Source: Paracoccaceae bacterium (GTDB lineage: Bacteria > Pseudomonadota > Alphaproteobacteria > Rhodobacterales > Rhodobacteraceae). Taken from it: a stretch of 64,000 bases of DNA. The notes under the pieces are model-generated. The model saw only the letters and a program-made list of their open reading frames with translations. It made no database searches and was not told the DNA's origin. Of this stretch, positions 17,001 to 26,103 are shown piece by piece. Where the stretch lies: positions 124,001 through 188,000 of the forward strand of contig JASMHC010000015.1 of assembly GCA_030750975.1 (NCBI GenBank), given 5' to 3'. The translations under genes and the position numbers were made by a program. How positions within the stretch are numbered: the stretch's first letter is position 1; each line of letters starts with the position of its first letter.

Positions 17001-17645
17001 GTCGGGGCCGACATCCCGCTGAACGAAGGCTGCATGAAGCCGCTGAACGTGATCATCCCCGAAGGCTCGATGCTGAACCCCGTCTATCCGGCGGCGGTGA
17101 TTGCGGGCAACACCGAGGTCAGTCAGGCCACCTGCAACGCGCTTTACGGGGCGCTGCATGTGATCGCGGGGTCGCAGGCCACGATGAATAACTTCGTCTG
17201 GGGCAATGACACCTTCCAGAATTACGAAACCATTGCCGGCGGCACCGGCGCCGGGCCGGGATTTGACGGATGCGACGCGGTGCAAAGCCATATGACCAAC
17301 ACGCGGATGACCGACCCCGAAATACTGGAAAAGCGCTTTCCCGTCCGGCTGGAAGAGTTCGGAATCAGAGACGATTCCGGCGGAAAAGGCCGCTGGTCCG
17401 GCGGCGAAGGCGCCATTCGCCGTTTACGCTTTCTGACGCCGGTGACTGTGACCAGCTTGAGTTCCCACCGCGAAATCCCGCCCTTCGGCGTGGATGGCGG
17501 CGAAGACGGCGCGGTTGGCCGCAACTGGGCGGAACTGCCGGATGGCACCGTGGTCGCGCTGAAAGGCAATGACGAAATTGACCTGCCCGAAGGCGCGGTC
17601 TTTGGAATGGAAACCCCCGCAGGCGGCGGCTGGGGCAAAGCCTAG
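14070..17645 (+). CDS. 5-oxoprolinase (ATP-hydrolysing), fused HyuA-HyuB type
   Basis: A 1191-residue enzyme beginning [19 protein letters not shown] at the ATG at 14070. The frame runs open 1.9 kb further upstream opposite the SQR gene, but that part is antisense. Residues 1-~680 are the HyuA/ATP-grasp-like half, with [11 protein letters not shown] and [10 protein letters not shown] phosphate-binding motifs. Residues ~685-1191 are the HyuB half, with [25 protein letters not shown] and [12 protein letters not shown]. The single-chain layout and length fit eukaryote-like 5-oxoprolinase (OPLAH), which opens 5-oxoproline to glutamate with ATP, rather than split hydantoinases. It is monocistronic and its stop overlaps the boxR stop by 4 bp. 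Confidence 0.88.
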   Translation: MSGKWEFWIDRGGTFTDVVARKPDGALMTHKLLSENPERYQDAAVQGIRDLIGAKGDLPDNAIRAVKMGTTVATNALLERKGERVLLIITKGFRDLLKIGYQTRPRLFDLQIIRPELLYERVAEMEERLDAEGQVLTALDKPAIRSVLQSAYDAGIRSVAIAGLHAYLNPEHEILVADMAREIGFAQISASHQVSRLAKLVGRGDTTVVDAYLSPILRRYVDQVAGALDMGRACERLLFMQSSGGLTDSSLFQGKDAILSGPAGGIVGMVKTGEAAGFDKLIGFDMGGTSTDVSHYAGDYERSFETEVAGVRMRAPMMDIHTVAAGGGSICTFRDGRFQVGPESAGADPGPACYRRGGPLTVTDCNVMLGKLNPDHFPHVFGPDGDLPLDRDVVREKFQALAQQVAKATGEPPRRAEDIAEGFLHIAVDNMANAIKKISVQRGHDVTQYTLQCFGGAGGQHACLVADALGMTKVLIHPYAGVLSAYGMGLAEIRALREIQFDAPITDTNKAQTALSAIIAETEREVSDQGVSRLHTVLRAHLRYDGSHQPLEVPFGTVEEMQAAFEAAHEARFGFVSPERAILFEMLSAEAIGTTGEAPKALLPNGAATGFAPIPLWQGTGYADAPLYDREVLKTSDTIHGPAIITEPTGTNVIEPGWSARVDTLGNLVLERTKAKARAHAAGTEADPVLLEVFNNLFMSVADQMGATLANTSWSVNIKERLDFSCAIFDQHGDLVANAPHVPVHLGSMAESIKTVMDQNPDVQDGDAFMLNSPYNGGTHLPDVTVVTPVFVDGRAAFWLGSRGHHADIGGRTPGSAPPDSTHIDEEGVLIDNIRLVRDGFFLEDTAREVLQSAKYPARNVTQNLADLKAQVAANATGRRELLNVVDHYGLDVVQAYMGHVQNNAEECVRRVIDRLSDGSYSYPMDHGAKIEVSVSVSAENRQATIDFTGTSPQHIGNYNAPRSICRAVVLYVFRTLVGADIPLNEGCMKPLNVIIPEGSMLNPVYPAAVIAGNTEVSQATCNALYGALHVIAGSQATMNNFVWGNDTFQNYETIAGGTGAGPGFDGCDAVQSHMTNTRMTDPEILEKRFPVRLEEFGIRDDSGGKGRWSGGEGAIRRLRFLTPVTVTSLSSHREIPPFGVDGGEDGAVGRNWAELPDGTVVALKGNDEIDLPEGAVFGMETPAGGGWGKA

Positions 17646-18505
17646 CGCCGGATAAACCCGCTTTGCCGGATCAGACTGACCAATGCGTCGGCCGATCCTT
17701 TCAACGTGGTGGCGGATGTGTCCAGCTGGGCCTCGGCACGGGCATAATCTGCCTCGCGCGTGGCGAGGATGTGTTTCAACTGCGCCATTGCGGCAGGATT
17801 GCCGGACATGGGGCGGGTATCGCCCTGGGCACGCACCCGCTCCATATGCTCGGACGGCTGGGCGCGCAGCCAAATGGTGTGAAAATGCTTCAACAGCAAC
17901 GCATAGGTCTCGGGTTCGGCCACGATACCGCCCGCGACCGCCAGAATCATATCGTCATTCGCGCCAATCACCTGCTGCAACGCATCGGCTTCGTGCCGGC
18001 GATAGCCCTCTTGCCCATAAAGCTCCATCACTTCGGCCACGGGCATTCCGCTGTGTTCTTCGATCACCGCGTTCAGCTCGATAAATTCCAGCCCAAGCTT
18101 CTTGCCCGCTTTCTTTCCAAGGCTTGTCTTGCCCGCGCCCCGCAGCCCGATCAGCGCAATCCGACCAGCGCGTTCAGGTGTCTGCAGGTCCGGTGAAAGC
18201 AGCTGCATGACCTGCGCCTGAACATCGGCACTGGCAGCGGAATAGAGACTATTCAGGCCCAAAAGGGTCGGGTTTTCTTCCGAGATCAGCCCCTCAAGCG
18301 GCAGATCCAGTGCTTTCCCAACGCGATAGAGCAACCCGATTGAAATATTGCCCTCGCCGCTTTCCAACTGGGCGAGATAGCGTTGCGACACGCCCGACAT
18401 TTCGGACAGGACCCGCCGGGGAATGCCACGTTCCGCGCGGGCCTTGCGCACACGCTGACCCACCCGCGATTGAAGCCTGGCAATGTCCTGATCGGTGTCG
18501 CCCAT
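17642..18505 (-). CDS. boxR: BoxR/BzdR-type benzoyl-CoA-responsive repressor (HTH + shikimate-kinase-like)
   Basis: A 287-residue regulator with an XRE-type helix-turn-helix at ~15-70 ([21 protein letters not shown]) and a shikimate-kinase-like domain from ~115 with the P-loop [11 protein letters not shown]. This fusion is the hallmark of BoxR/BzdR, repressors of benzoate pathways whose kinase-like domain senses benzoyl-CoA. It is the last gene of the box operon and has a TGCA-N6-TGCA palindrome 55 bp upstream, so autoregulation is likely. The kinase-like domain is expected to bind the effector, not to phosphorylate shikimate; the alternative name of shikimate kinase would be misleading. Confidence 0.93.
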   Translation of the reverse strand: MGDTDQDIARLQSRVGQRVRKARAERGIPRRVLSEMSGVSQRYLAQLESGEGNISIGLLYRVGKALDLPLEGLISEENPTLLGLNSLYSAASADVQAQVMQLLSPDLQTPERAGRIALIGLRGAGKTSLGKKAGKKLGLEFIELNAVIEEHSGMPVAEVMELYGQEGYRRHEADALQQVIGANDDMILAVAGGIVAEPETYALLLKHFHTIWLRAQPSEHMERVRAQGDTRPMSGNPAAMAQLKHILATREADYARAEAQLDTSATTLKGSADALVSLIRQSGFIRR

Positions 18506-18559
18506 TCGGGTGGTCCTTGCAGCAAATACCGCGCAAGATTAGCCTTGCAGGGGCGGGAT

Positions 18560-18573
18560 TGCAATATAATGCA
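18560..18573 (-). promoter_or_regulatory. BoxR operator-like palindrome before boxR
   Basis: TGCA-ATATAA-TGCA, a palindromic TGCA-N6-TGCA, the operator form reported for BoxR/BzdR. It abuts the thioesterase stop codon and lies 55 bp upstream of boxR. Another TGCA occurs at 18546-18549. Confidence 0.65.
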
Positions 18574-19002
18574 TCAGTCAGCAAGGGTGTTTTGGGCAAT
18601 AATAGGCTCGATCAGCGCCCGAACCTCATCAGGTGCGGGGCGTTTTTTGAATTTTCCTGCAATGATGAAGACATTGACGAACTTACCGACGAAACAGGTT
18701 TTCCCGTCCTGCTTACCCGTCACCTGAAACTCGATCGAGCTGTTACCCAACCGAACCGGAACCACGGCGCAAATCAACGGATGACGCGGGGTGATCGGAT
18801 GGGTGAAATCCAGCGACATATGCACGAAAGGCGTGCCATATCCGCGATCCATTTCCATTTGAAACCAGCCGTCACCACCCCAGTGATGTTCCCAAAACGC
18901 ATTGATCGCATCCAGTGCAAAATTGGGAATTCGGCCGGTATAGACGATCTGCGCCGGGTCACAATCGCCCCAGGTGACGTTGATCGCATGCTCAAACGCC
19001 AT
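18574..19002 (-). CDS. Hotdog-fold acyl-CoA thioesterase of the box cluster
   Basis: A 142-residue protein started at the ATG at 19002, 2 bp after the boxA stop; the longer frame upstream lies inside boxA. The N-terminal segment WGDCDPAQIVYTGR is the 4-hydroxybenzoyl-CoA thioesterase signature with the catalytic Asp, followed by a single hotdog fold. Such thioesterases are recurrent in box clusters and probably release CoA from dead-end or excess benzoyl-CoA-type thioesters, recycling CoA. Translationally linked to boxA. The exact acyl group is not determined. Confidence 0.88.
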   Translation of the reverse strand: MAFEHAINVTWGDCDPAQIVYTGRIPNFALDAINAFWEHHWGGDGWFQMEMDRGYGTPFVHMSLDFTHPITPRHPLICAVVPVRLGNSSIEFQVTGKQDGKTCFVGKFVNVFIIAGKFKKRPAPDEVRALIEPIIAQNTLAD

Positions 19003-19004
19003 GG

Positions 19005-20189
19005 TCAGTAGGTCTCGACATGATAACGGCCCTCGTCGCGCATCGCGTCGCGCAGCGCTGCCCATTGCTGGCCGATGCTTTCGGCGATGTTGGTAAACGC
19101 CCGCTCGACCCCGTCTTCCATACCGCGCAATCCGCAGATGTAGATATGGGTGTTGGGATCGGCGAGAATCTCAGCCACCTCGTCTTCTTCCTGCATCATC
19201 CGGTCCTGAACGTATTCCTTGGGCTGGCCATCCACGCGGCTGTAAACCAGATGCTGTTTCAGCAGGCTTTCGGGCACTTTCGACAAAGGCCCGAAATAGG
19301 GCAGGCTGTCGGGTGTTCTGGCCCCGAAGAACATGGTCATGCCGCCGGATTTCGCGCCAACCGTCCGCTGGCGACGCATGGTAAAGGCCCGCATCGGGGC
19401 CGATCCGGTGCCGGTGCAGATCATCAGCAGACGCGCCTCGGGGTCATCGGGGATCAGGAAGGTGGTGCCGAAGGGACCGGTGACATTCACCTTATCGCCC
19501 ATTTTCAAATCGCAGAGGTAATTCGAACACACGCCGCCCGCTTCCCGCTTCACGGTCAGCGAGACGTTGTGGTAATTGGGGCGCTCGCCATCCCGCGGGC
19601 TGGACACCGAATAAAGCCGTGGCAGATGCGGCTTGCCCTCATCATCGCTTCCGGGCGGTATGATCCCGATGTTTTGACCTTCCAACACCGGAAACGGCTG
19701 GCCTTCGAAATTCAGGATGATGTGGCGCACGTCGCTGTCGCTGTCTTCGCCCGTCAGGCGATAGCTGCCCTGAATGGTCGCCACCACCGGTTTTGCGGCG
19801 GTATAGAGATTGGTTTCCGGCTTTGCCGCCGAAACAGGCGCCCTGGCCTTGCCGCCCGCGCCTGAATGCGCCTCGTCCAGCATGGCGGCAATGGCGGCGT
19901 CCATTCCGCCCTCGTCACTGCTGCCCGTGTCAATGTCTTGCTGCTCGGGCAGCTCTTCAAACCCGAACTGGTCTTCCAGCGTGTAGGCGGTGTTGACCAC
20001 CCGCCATTCGTCAATCGAGCCTGTGGGACAGACCGGAATACACTCCATGCAGTAATTGCATTTCTCGGCATCGACCACGACGTTGTTGTCGTCATGCGTT
20101 ATGGCCCCGATCGAACAGGTCATTTCGCAAGTGTAACAACGGATGCATATTTCAGGGTCGATCAGGTGTTGCTTGATCGGTGTCGTCAA
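19005..20189 (-). CDS. boxA: Benzoyl-CoA 2,3-epoxidase reductase component BoxA
   Basis: A 394-residue iron-sulfur flavoprotein. Residues ~10-65 hold two 4Fe-4S motifs (CIRCYTCEMTC and CNYCMECIPVC). After a linker with an Ala/Gly-rich stretch, residues ~140-394 form a ferredoxin-NADP+ reductase module with RLYSVSSPRDGE for FAD and CTGTGSAPMRAF for NADPH. BoxA passes electrons from NADPH to BoxB. The start appears to be a TTG at 20189 whose bases overlap the TGA of a 56-codon gene just upstream (TTGA), giving translational coupling. An extra long acidic linker (about 80-110) separates the two modules. Confidence 0.95.
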   Translation of the reverse strand: MTTPIKQHLIDPEICIRCYTCEMTCSIGAITHDDNNVVVDAEKCNYCMECIPVCPTGSIDEWRVVNTAYTLEDQFGFEELPEQQDIDTGSSDEGGMDAAIAAMLDEAHSGAGGKARAPVSAAKPETNLYTAAKPVVATIQGSYRLTGEDSDSDVRHIILNFEGQPFPVLEGQNIGIIPPGSDDEGKPHLPRLYSVSSPRDGERPNYHNVSLTVKREAGGVCSNYLCDLKMGDKVNVTGPFGTTFLIPDDPEARLLMICTGTGSAPMRAFTMRRQRTVGAKSGGMTMFFGARTPDSLPYFGPLSKVPESLLKQHLVYSRVDGQPKEYVQDRMMQEEDEVAEILADPNTHIYICGLRGMEDGVERAFTNIAESIGQQWAALRDAMRDEGRYHVETY

Positions 20190-20356
20190 CTGTCTTTCCC
20201 TTTGAGAACCACGTCAGGCAGCACAAGCACGTCGATCAATTCCTGGCAAAGCCCTTCGCATTCGGTGCAACCCACACAGCGGCCCGAGGCCTGTATCAGC
20301 TTTTGGCCGATGGCTTCGGTTTTGGGGGCGTGGCCGATATTGCGATCGATTCTCAT
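20186..20356 (-). CDS. Small ferredoxin-like protein between boxB and boxA
   Basis: A 56-residue frame read from the minus strand: ATG at 20356 with AGGA seven bases upstream, stop TGA at 20186-20188. The protein has one cysteine cluster, CVGCTECEGLC at residues 27-37 (C-x2-C-x2-C-x3-C), the pattern of a single 4Fe-4S site, followed by a hydrophobic LIDVLVLPDVVLKG tail. The stop overlaps the TTG start of boxA, so the two are probably translated together. I know no assigned function. A role as an electron carrier or assembly factor between BoxA and BoxB is inferred from position and cysteine pattern only. Confidence 0.8.
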   Translation of the reverse strand: MRIDRNIGHAPKTEAIGQKLIQASGRCVGCTECEGLCQELIDVLVLPDVVLKGKDS

Positions 20357-20408
20357 GTGCTTATCCTACCGCGAAGACTGCCGCAGGGAAAGTCCCTGCG
20401 GGCAGGGC

Positions 20409-21860
20409 TTAGGCCATGTGCAGCTTCACATATTCGAAATCACCGGGCTTATTGTCGATCCCGACCTTGGGCGGCGCGATCCAGCCGGCATATTCACCGG
20501 CTTCGTAACACGGCTTCATCAGCGACTGGATAAAATCCCCATCCGCATGGGTCGGCAGCCATTCGGTCAGGCCCTTGTCGTACTCGGCGCCGCTGACCAG
20601 TTTGCCCTCGGGGTTGAAATTATGGCCGGAAAAGACACCGATTTTGCGATTGAAGCTTTCATGCGGCAAGGACAGTTCAAACGCGATCCCCGCCTTTTGC
20701 AGGATTTTGTTCCAACGGCCCACGCCACCGGCGGCATCCTTGGTATAATCGTCCCGCAGCCGCATGTTGATCGCCGTCAATGCGGGCACATCGCGATAGA
20801 CCACCTGATCCCCGTCCAGCTCGGCCACGCGGTAGGTATCATTGCGCAACTGGTGGTCATCAGTCAGGCGGTTTTCCATATAGCGGCCCTTGATGCCTGC
20901 GTTGAACGCATTGGCCGCATTGGTCGAAACCTCTTGTCCGAACAGGTCCAGCGACAGGGTGTAATGCAGGTTCAGCTTCTTCTGCACGGTCGGCAGATCG
21001 ATCACACCCAGATCGCGGATCTTGTTGATGTCATAGGGATCAGTGATGCCGTTGGCATTCATCACGTCACAGGTTTTCTGGATCACGCGGCCCACGCCGG
21101 TTTCACCGACAAACATGTGATGCGCTTCTTCCGTCAGCATGAACCGGCAGGTGCGCGACAGCGGGTCAAACCCGGATTGCGCCAAAGACTCAAGCTGCAT
21201 TTTGCCGTCGCGGTCGGTGAAATAGGTGAACATGAAGAACGACAGCCAATCCGGCGTTTCTTCGTTGAACGCGCCCAGCATGCGCGGCGCTTCCTCAGAC
21301 CCTGACTGACGGCGCAGCAGGTCGTCGGCCTCTTCCCGCCCGTCCTTGCCGAAATATTTGTGCAGCAGATAGACCATCGCCCAAAGATGACGCCCCTCTT
21401 CGACATTGACCTGAAACAGGTTGCGCATGTCGTAAAGCGACGGGGCCGTCAGAGCGAGCGCCTTTTGCTGCTCGACCGAGGCGGGTTCGGTATCGCCCTG
21501 AATGACGATCAGGCGTTTCATCAGGTTGCGGTATTCGCCCGGCACCTCTTGCCAGGCGGGTTCGCCCGCATGTTCGCCGCAAGGGATGGTCCGGCCTTCG
21601 ACCTGAGGCGCCAGCAGCACGCCCCAGCGGTATTCGGGCATTTTCACATAGTCGAACTTGGCCCAGCCTTTCGGGTCAACCGACACGGCCGTGCGCAGGT
21701 AAACAAGCGATTGCTGAAACTGCTGCGGGATCAGCCCGTCCCACCAGTTGATGTAACCGGGATGCCATTTTTCCAGCGCTTTCAGCACCTTTTTGTCGGA
21801 TGACAGGCCCACATTGTTGGGGATCTGGGTGTCGTAAGACACGTTGATAAGATCGAGCAT
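20409..21860 (-). CDS. boxB: Benzoyl-CoA 2,3-epoxidase oxygenase component BoxB
   Basis: A 483-residue protein of the class I diiron oxygenase type. Helical segments with EEGRHLWAMVYLLHKYFG and LTEEAHHMFVGETG (around residues 150 and 240) supply the Glu and ExxH ligands of the diiron centre, as in BoxB. With BoxA it converts benzoyl-CoA and O2 to 2,3-epoxybenzoyl-CoA. The start has a very strong AGGAGG site. It lies between boxC and the small ferredoxin-like gene, all on the minus strand. Confidence 0.96.
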   Translation of the reverse strand: MLDLINVSYDTQIPNNVGLSSDKKVLKALEKWHPGYINWWDGLIPQQFQQSLVYLRTAVSVDPKGWAKFDYVKMPEYRWGVLLAPQVEGRTIPCGEHAGEPAWQEVPGEYRNLMKRLIVIQGDTEPASVEQQKALALTAPSLYDMRNLFQVNVEEGRHLWAMVYLLHKYFGKDGREEADDLLRRQSGSEEAPRMLGAFNEETPDWLSFFMFTYFTDRDGKMQLESLAQSGFDPLSRTCRFMLTEEAHHMFVGETGVGRVIQKTCDVMNANGITDPYDINKIRDLGVIDLPTVQKKLNLHYTLSLDLFGQEVSTNAANAFNAGIKGRYMENRLTDDHQLRNDTYRVAELDGDQVVYRDVPALTAINMRLRDDYTKDAAGGVGRWNKILQKAGIAFELSLPHESFNRKIGVFSGHNFNPEGKLVSGAEYDKGLTEWLPTHADGDFIQSLMKPCYEAGEYAGWIAPPKVGIDNKPGDFEYVKLHMA

Positions 21861-21876
21861 TTGTTTCCTCCTCAGC

Positions 21877-21933
21877 GGTGCGTGAAATCACGCACCCTAC
21901 CTTGTGCCCGTAGGGTGTGTGCTTGCACGCACC
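21877..21933. repeat. Paired palindromes between boxC and boxB
   Basis: Two hairpins in tandem: GGTGCGTGA-AA-TCACGCACC (21877-21896) and GGTGTGTGC-TT-GCACGCACC (21914-21933). CACCCTAC and GTAGGGTG between them can also pair, making a nested cruciform. From memory, similar GTAGGGTGCGTG elements are common in rhodobacter intergenic DNA. The right arm reaches the boxC stop codon, so the structure can protect or shape the boxC-boxB message. Confidence 0.75.
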
Positions 21934-23591
21934 TAAACACGTTCCATGTTGTATTTGCCGCGAATGCCGGTGCCGTAGCTTTGCAGAGCGCCGTCGGGTC
22001 CGACAGCGTTCGGGCGGTTGAATATCCAGTTCTGCCAGGCGGTCAGACGGCCGAAAATGCGGGTTTCCATCGTTTCCGGCCCGGCGAATCGCAGGTTCGC
22101 CTCCATCCCTGTCATCGCGTCAGGGCTAAAGCTGGCGCGTTCCTCAAAGAAGATGCGGATCTCGTCTTCCCAGTCGATATCATCAAGGATCATCGTCACC
22201 AGACCAAGCGCATCGGCGTCTTCCGCCTCTAACGCCTCGCCGATACGTTCGCGGGCGGCTTCAACCGCCTCTGGTTCGCCCAAAAAGCGGGTTTCCAGAC
22301 GGGTCAGATCATTCGCCATCGGGAAAGGTCCGAAATTGGCTTGCGTCAGCGTGACCGTGGCAATCGGGCGGTTATCGCCTTCGAATTCGTCTTCCATCAT
22401 ATAGCTGCGGTCCGCCGCGAACAGCAGCTCGGCCAGAATGCCAGTATAGCAGCTGCCATGTTCAACCAAAGCGACCAATGAACGCGAGGTCACGTCGATC
22501 CGCTTGAGCACCCGTTTCCAGAATTGCAAAACCTCATTGGCCAGCCAGTGATCTTTATTCGCCAAAAGCAGGGCCTCGTGCGCGGCAAATTTCTCTGGGT
22601 CGCCCTGGGTCTGGAATTCCCACAGACCGGCTTCCATTTCGTTCAGGCGCAAATGCAGGATGGCGTCGTCAAGCTCGCGGGCCAATCGCAGCAGATAGGC
22701 GTCGGCGCCCTGCGCTGTGAAGACGTCCATGTCGGCGGGGGCATCTTCCCCGGGGCCTTTAAGGGTGATCGTGACTTTGCGCGCGTCGCGATCCATGGCG
22801 ATCTCAACGCTGGAATAAGTGACCGAACCATCCGCATGGAAGGTCCGGTCCAAAGGGGTCAGGGAGATCCCCTTTGAAACCGGTTTATTCGATGCGTCGG
22901 CGAATTCCTTCGCACGCTCGACTACAGCCGCATCGAATTTCGAATTCGGGATGACTTCATCCACCAGCCGCCACTCTTGGGCGCGTTTGCCGCGAATGCC
23001 TTCCTCGGTCGCGCAGAACACATCGGCGCGGTCGCGGCGGACTTTGCGTTTATCGGTCACGCGGGTCAGACCGCCGGTGCCGGGCAGAACCGCCAGAAGG
23101 GGAACCTCGGGCAACGCAACGGACGAGGAGGAATCATCGGTCAGCATGATATGGTTGCAGGCCAGCGCCAGCTCATACCCGCCACCCGCGCAAGAGCCTT
23201 TGACAGCGGCCATATATTGCTGTCCCGAATCCGCCATCGCGGCTTCGAACGTGTTGCGGGTTTCGTTGGTGAATTTGCAGAAATTAACCTTATGCGAATG
23301 CGCCGCCCCGCCCAGCATTCGGATGTTGGCGCCCGCGCAAAAGACCCTATCCTTGCCCGATTGCATCACAACGACCTTCACTTCGGGGTGTTCAAACCGC
23401 ATGCGCTGGACGATATCGGCCAGTTCGATGTCAACGCCCAGATCATAGGAATTCAACTTCAGCTTATAGCCGTCAAACAACCCGCCATCTTCGTCGACAT
23501 CCATCGTCAGCGTGGCCACCGAACCGTCATAGGCCACTTTCCAGTGACGATAGGCCGTGGGGTCAGGTTGAAAGTCGATACGCTGGGTCAT
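21933..23591 (-). CDS. boxC: 2,3-epoxybenzoyl-CoA dihydrolase BoxC
   Basis: A 552-residue crotonase-superfamily protein with two crotonase-like halves, the usual BoxC length. The N-terminal half has the oxyanion-hole segments CAGANIRMLG and GSCAGGGYELALACNH. BoxC opens the ring of 2,3-epoxybenzoyl-CoA with two waters, giving 3,4-dehydroadipyl-CoA semialdehyde and formate. It follows the hydrolase gene after about 100 bp that carry TGCA boxes, so a separate BoxR-controlled promoter may exist before it. Confidence 0.95.
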   Translation of the reverse strand: MTQRIDFQPDPTAYRHWKVAYDGSVATLTMDVDEDGGLFDGYKLKLNSYDLGVDIELADIVQRMRFEHPEVKVVVMQSGKDRVFCAGANIRMLGGAAHSHKVNFCKFTNETRNTFEAAMADSGQQYMAAVKGSCAGGGYELALACNHIMLTDDSSSSVALPEVPLLAVLPGTGGLTRVTDKRKVRRDRADVFCATEEGIRGKRAQEWRLVDEVIPNSKFDAAVVERAKEFADASNKPVSKGISLTPLDRTFHADGSVTYSSVEIAMDRDARKVTITLKGPGEDAPADMDVFTAQGADAYLLRLARELDDAILHLRLNEMEAGLWEFQTQGDPEKFAAHEALLLANKDHWLANEVLQFWKRVLKRIDVTSRSLVALVEHGSCYTGILAELLFAADRSYMMEDEFEGDNRPIATVTLTQANFGPFPMANDLTRLETRFLGEPEAVEAARERIGEALEAEDADALGLVTMILDDIDWEDEIRIFFEERASFSPDAMTGMEANLRFAGPETMETRIFGRLTAWQNWIFNRPNAVGPDGALQSYGTGIRGKYNMERV

Positions 23592-23626
23592 CCAAGGACT
23601 CCTATCTCTGTTCGCCGCGACAAAAT

Positions 23627-23640
23627 TGCACTATTTCGCA
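23627..23640 (-). promoter_or_regulatory. Degenerate BoxR box before boxC
   Basis: On the minus strand TGCG-AAATAG-TGCA, one mismatch from TGCA-N6-TGCA, 36 bp upstream of boxC. More TGCA copies lie at 23669-23672 and 23692-23695 (ATGCATTATAAT). These support an internal BoxR-responsive promoter in the hydrolase-boxC gap. Confidence 0.4.
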
Positions 23641-23695
23641 TCTAATTCAACAATTGCTTTGGCCCAAATGCAGGTTTTTTGCGCACATCTATGCA

Positions 23696-24481
23696 TTATA
23701 ATTCCAAATTGGCCAGAAACTTGGCGATGGCTTCCAAAGTGGCCTCTGGCGATTCCAAATACGGCGCGTGCCGGGTATCGGGCAGAATCGCAACCGCAAC
23801 CTGCGCGATTGCGCGTTTGGTGATCTCGTCGATCTGGGCAAGGGTTCCGTATTGATCCCCGGCCCCCTGAATTGCCAGAATTGGGGCGCGTATCCCGCCG
23901 ATCACATCCGCCACGTTCCACGCCTTGAACCCCGGATCCAGCCACGCCCCGTTCCAGCCATGAAAGGCGTTGTCAGGGTCACGGTGATACTTTGCCATCT
24001 TCTTTGGCAGGTCGGTCGTTTCATAGGCCGTCTTTGCCTGAGCGATCGACTCCAACCCCTCTGGTTCCGTGAAGAAATGGGGGGCCATCAGGATCACGCC
24101 TTTGACGCGGGAATCAGAGACTGTTCCCGCATAAATCGCCGAAATGGTTGCCCCGTCAGAGTGGCCAAGCAGGATCACATCCCTGGCACCGATCATATCC
24201 AGAACCTCTGGCAGCGTCTCCACCGCCTCGCGGGTCATGTAATCCAGCGGACGGGGCAATGCGACAGGATCAGACTGGCCGTAACCAGCGCGGGAATAGA
24301 CGAAAACCCCTTTGTTAGAGACTGTTTCCAACCGCTTCGGAAAATCCCGCCACAGCGCGACGCAGCCCAGGCCTTCGTGCAGCAACACAATCGTCGGGGC
24401 CTGATCCGGCGGGGGGCCGAAACAGGCATATTCAAGCCGCTTTCCCCCCGCCGTCAGAAATCCCGAAGGCGACCACTCCAT
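23696..24481 (-). CDS. Alpha/beta hydrolase of the box cluster
   Basis: A 261-residue hydrolase from the ATG at 24481 (a GTG one codon earlier is possible). It has the oxyanion segment LLHEGLGC, the nucleophile elbow GHSDGA near residue 107 and a C-terminal DTRHAPYLE with the likely catalytic His. Hydrolases of this type recur in box operons; hydrolysis of a CoA thioester or lactone intermediate is likely but unproven. The ATG overlaps the stop of the benzoate-CoA ligase gene (TGATG), so the two are co-translated. Confidence 0.8.
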   Translation of the reverse strand: MEWSPSGFLTAGGKRLEYACFGPPPDQAPTIVLLHEGLGCVALWRDFPKRLETVSNKGVFVYSRAGYGQSDPVALPRPLDYMTREAVETLPEVLDMIGARDVILLGHSDGATISAIYAGTVSDSRVKGVILMAPHFFTEPEGLESIAQAKTAYETTDLPKKMAKYHRDPDNAFHGWNGAWLDPGFKAWNVADVIGGIRAPILAIQGAGDQYGTLAQIDEITKRAIAQVAVAILPDTRHAPYLESPEATLEAIAKFLANLEL

Positions 24482-26013
24482 CACTGATCCCGCAGTTTGA
24501 ACCGTTGGATTTTGCCGGTCGCGGTTTTCGGCAGGTCATCCACAAAAGACACCCAGCGCGGATATTTCCACATGCCGATCTTTTCTTTGACGAACTCTTT
24601 CAGGGTCTCGTGATCTGGCTGCGCCTCGCCTTCTTTCATCACGACAAAAGCGGCGGGCTTGATCAGTTGCTTGTCATCCGCCCGCGCGACGACCGCCGCC
24701 TCGAGCACTCCGGGGAATTCGACCAAGGTTTGTTCGACCTCAAAGGGCGATACCCAGATGCCCGAGACCTTGAACATGTCGTCGGTCCGGCCGCAGTAGA
24801 CAAAACGTCCGCTTTCGTCTTGCTCATACTTGTCACCGGTGCGTGTCCAGTGGCCCTGAAACGTGTCTTGCGATTTGCCGCGCTTGTTCCAATAACCTTC
24901 AGCGCTTGACGGGCCGCTGACCAGCAACTCTCCGACCTCGCCCTGCGGCACATCTTCGTCAGCCTCGTCCACCAGCCGTAGTTGATAGCCCGGCACCGCA
25001 ACGCCCGAGGTGCCGTATTCGATATTGCCCGGCGCGTTGGACAGGAAGATATGCAGCATCTCGGTTGATCCCACACCGTCAACGATCTGACAGCCCCAAA
25101 GCTGTTCCCACCGCTCGCCAATATCTCGTGGCAAGGCCTCGCCCGCCGAGGTGCACAGGCGGATCAGATGTTCCGGTTTCCCGCCGCGTCGTTCCTGTTC
25201 GGCCACCAAGGCGGCGAACAGGGTCGGCACGCCGCAGAACAGCGTCGGCTTTTCCTGTGCCATGATGTCAAACACCGCATCGGGTGTTGGCCGGCCCGAG
25301 AAGATCACTGTTGTCGCCCCCACCGACATGGGAAAGGACACAGCGTTGCCCAGCCCGTAGGCAAAAAAGAACTTGGCGGCGGAATAGATCACATCTTCCT
25401 CGCGGATGCCCAACACCTGCGCCCCGAATGTATCGGCCGTGGCTTTCATGCTGCCATGCAAATGGCGCACACCCTTGGGTGCGCCGGTTGAGCCTGAGGA
25501 ATACAGCCAGAATGCCAGCTCGTCCGCATGCGCTTCGACGGTTTCCACCGGTTCGGCACCTTCCATGAAGGCGTCATAGGGCACGGTTCCCGCAGGCGCA
25601 TCACCGATCACGATTACATGGCGCACGTGATCGTTTTCGGCCAAAGCAGGCTCTATCACCGCCCAAAGTGCCTTTGACACGATCACCACCGAGGCGCGGC
25701 AATCGCTTAGGATTGCCTCGTAAACCGACGAGGACAGCAGCGTGTTGATCGGCACCGGTATGACGCCCGCTTTCATCGCTCCGAAAAAGGCGATGGGAAA
25801 CTCGATCTGATCGCGGACGATCATCGCCATACGCTCTTCGCGGCGCACACCTGCGCGGGCCAGAGCACCTGCGAATTGGCCGGATTGATGAAGAAGATCG
25901 CCATAGGTCAGGCTGCGTCTGGTCCCGTCGGCTTCGCGAAAGGCTGTTTTGCCGGATCGGCCCTCGGCGACGTGGCGGTCTACGAAATAGACGGCGGCGT
26001 TGGCGTTTGTCAT
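24481..26013 (-). CDS. Benzoate-CoA ligase
   Basis: A 510-residue AMP-forming acyl-CoA synthetase. It has the AMP-binding P-loop YSSGSTGAPKGV near residue 171, GVGSTEMLHIF, the TGDKYEQDESGRFVYCGR hinge region and the C-terminal catalytic Lys in TATGKIQR. Overall similarity is to benzoate-CoA ligases (BadA/BclA family): FFAYGLGNA and IYSAAKFFF are typical of that subgroup. It activates benzoate with ATP and CoA, making the substrate of BoxAB and the effector of BoxR. A strong palindrome with a TGCA-N6-TGCA box lies ~90-130 bp upstream. Confidence 0.93.
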   Translation of the reverse strand: MTNANAAVYFVDRHVAEGRSGKTAFREADGTRRSLTYGDLLHQSGQFAGALARAGVRREERMAMIVRDQIEFPIAFFGAMKAGVIPVPINTLLSSSVYEAILSDCRASVVIVSKALWAVIEPALAENDHVRHVIVIGDAPAGTVPYDAFMEGAEPVETVEAHADELAFWLYSSGSTGAPKGVRHLHGSMKATADTFGAQVLGIREEDVIYSAAKFFFAYGLGNAVSFPMSVGATTVIFSGRPTPDAVFDIMAQEKPTLFCGVPTLFAALVAEQERRGGKPEHLIRLCTSAGEALPRDIGERWEQLWGCQIVDGVGSTEMLHIFLSNAPGNIEYGTSGVAVPGYQLRLVDEADEDVPQGEVGELLVSGPSSAEGYWNKRGKSQDTFQGHWTRTGDKYEQDESGRFVYCGRTDDMFKVSGIWVSPFEVEQTLVEFPGVLEAAVVARADDKQLIKPAAFVVMKEGEAQPDHETLKEFVKEKIGMWKYPRWVSFVDDLPKTATGKIQRFKLRDQ

Positions 26014-26103
26014 GCTTTCCTCCCGTAATCGCCAGCCCGTTTCGGGTCTTTCCTTGCGACTACGGGAATCAGCTTAGCAAAGAGGTTTGTCTATTCCTAC
26101 AGC

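Noticed and set aside
17642-18505. Naming the gene shikimate kinase because of its C-terminal domain
   Set aside because: The XRE helix-turn-helix in front and its place in the box operon identify it as BoxR; the kinase-like domain is expected to bind the effector.
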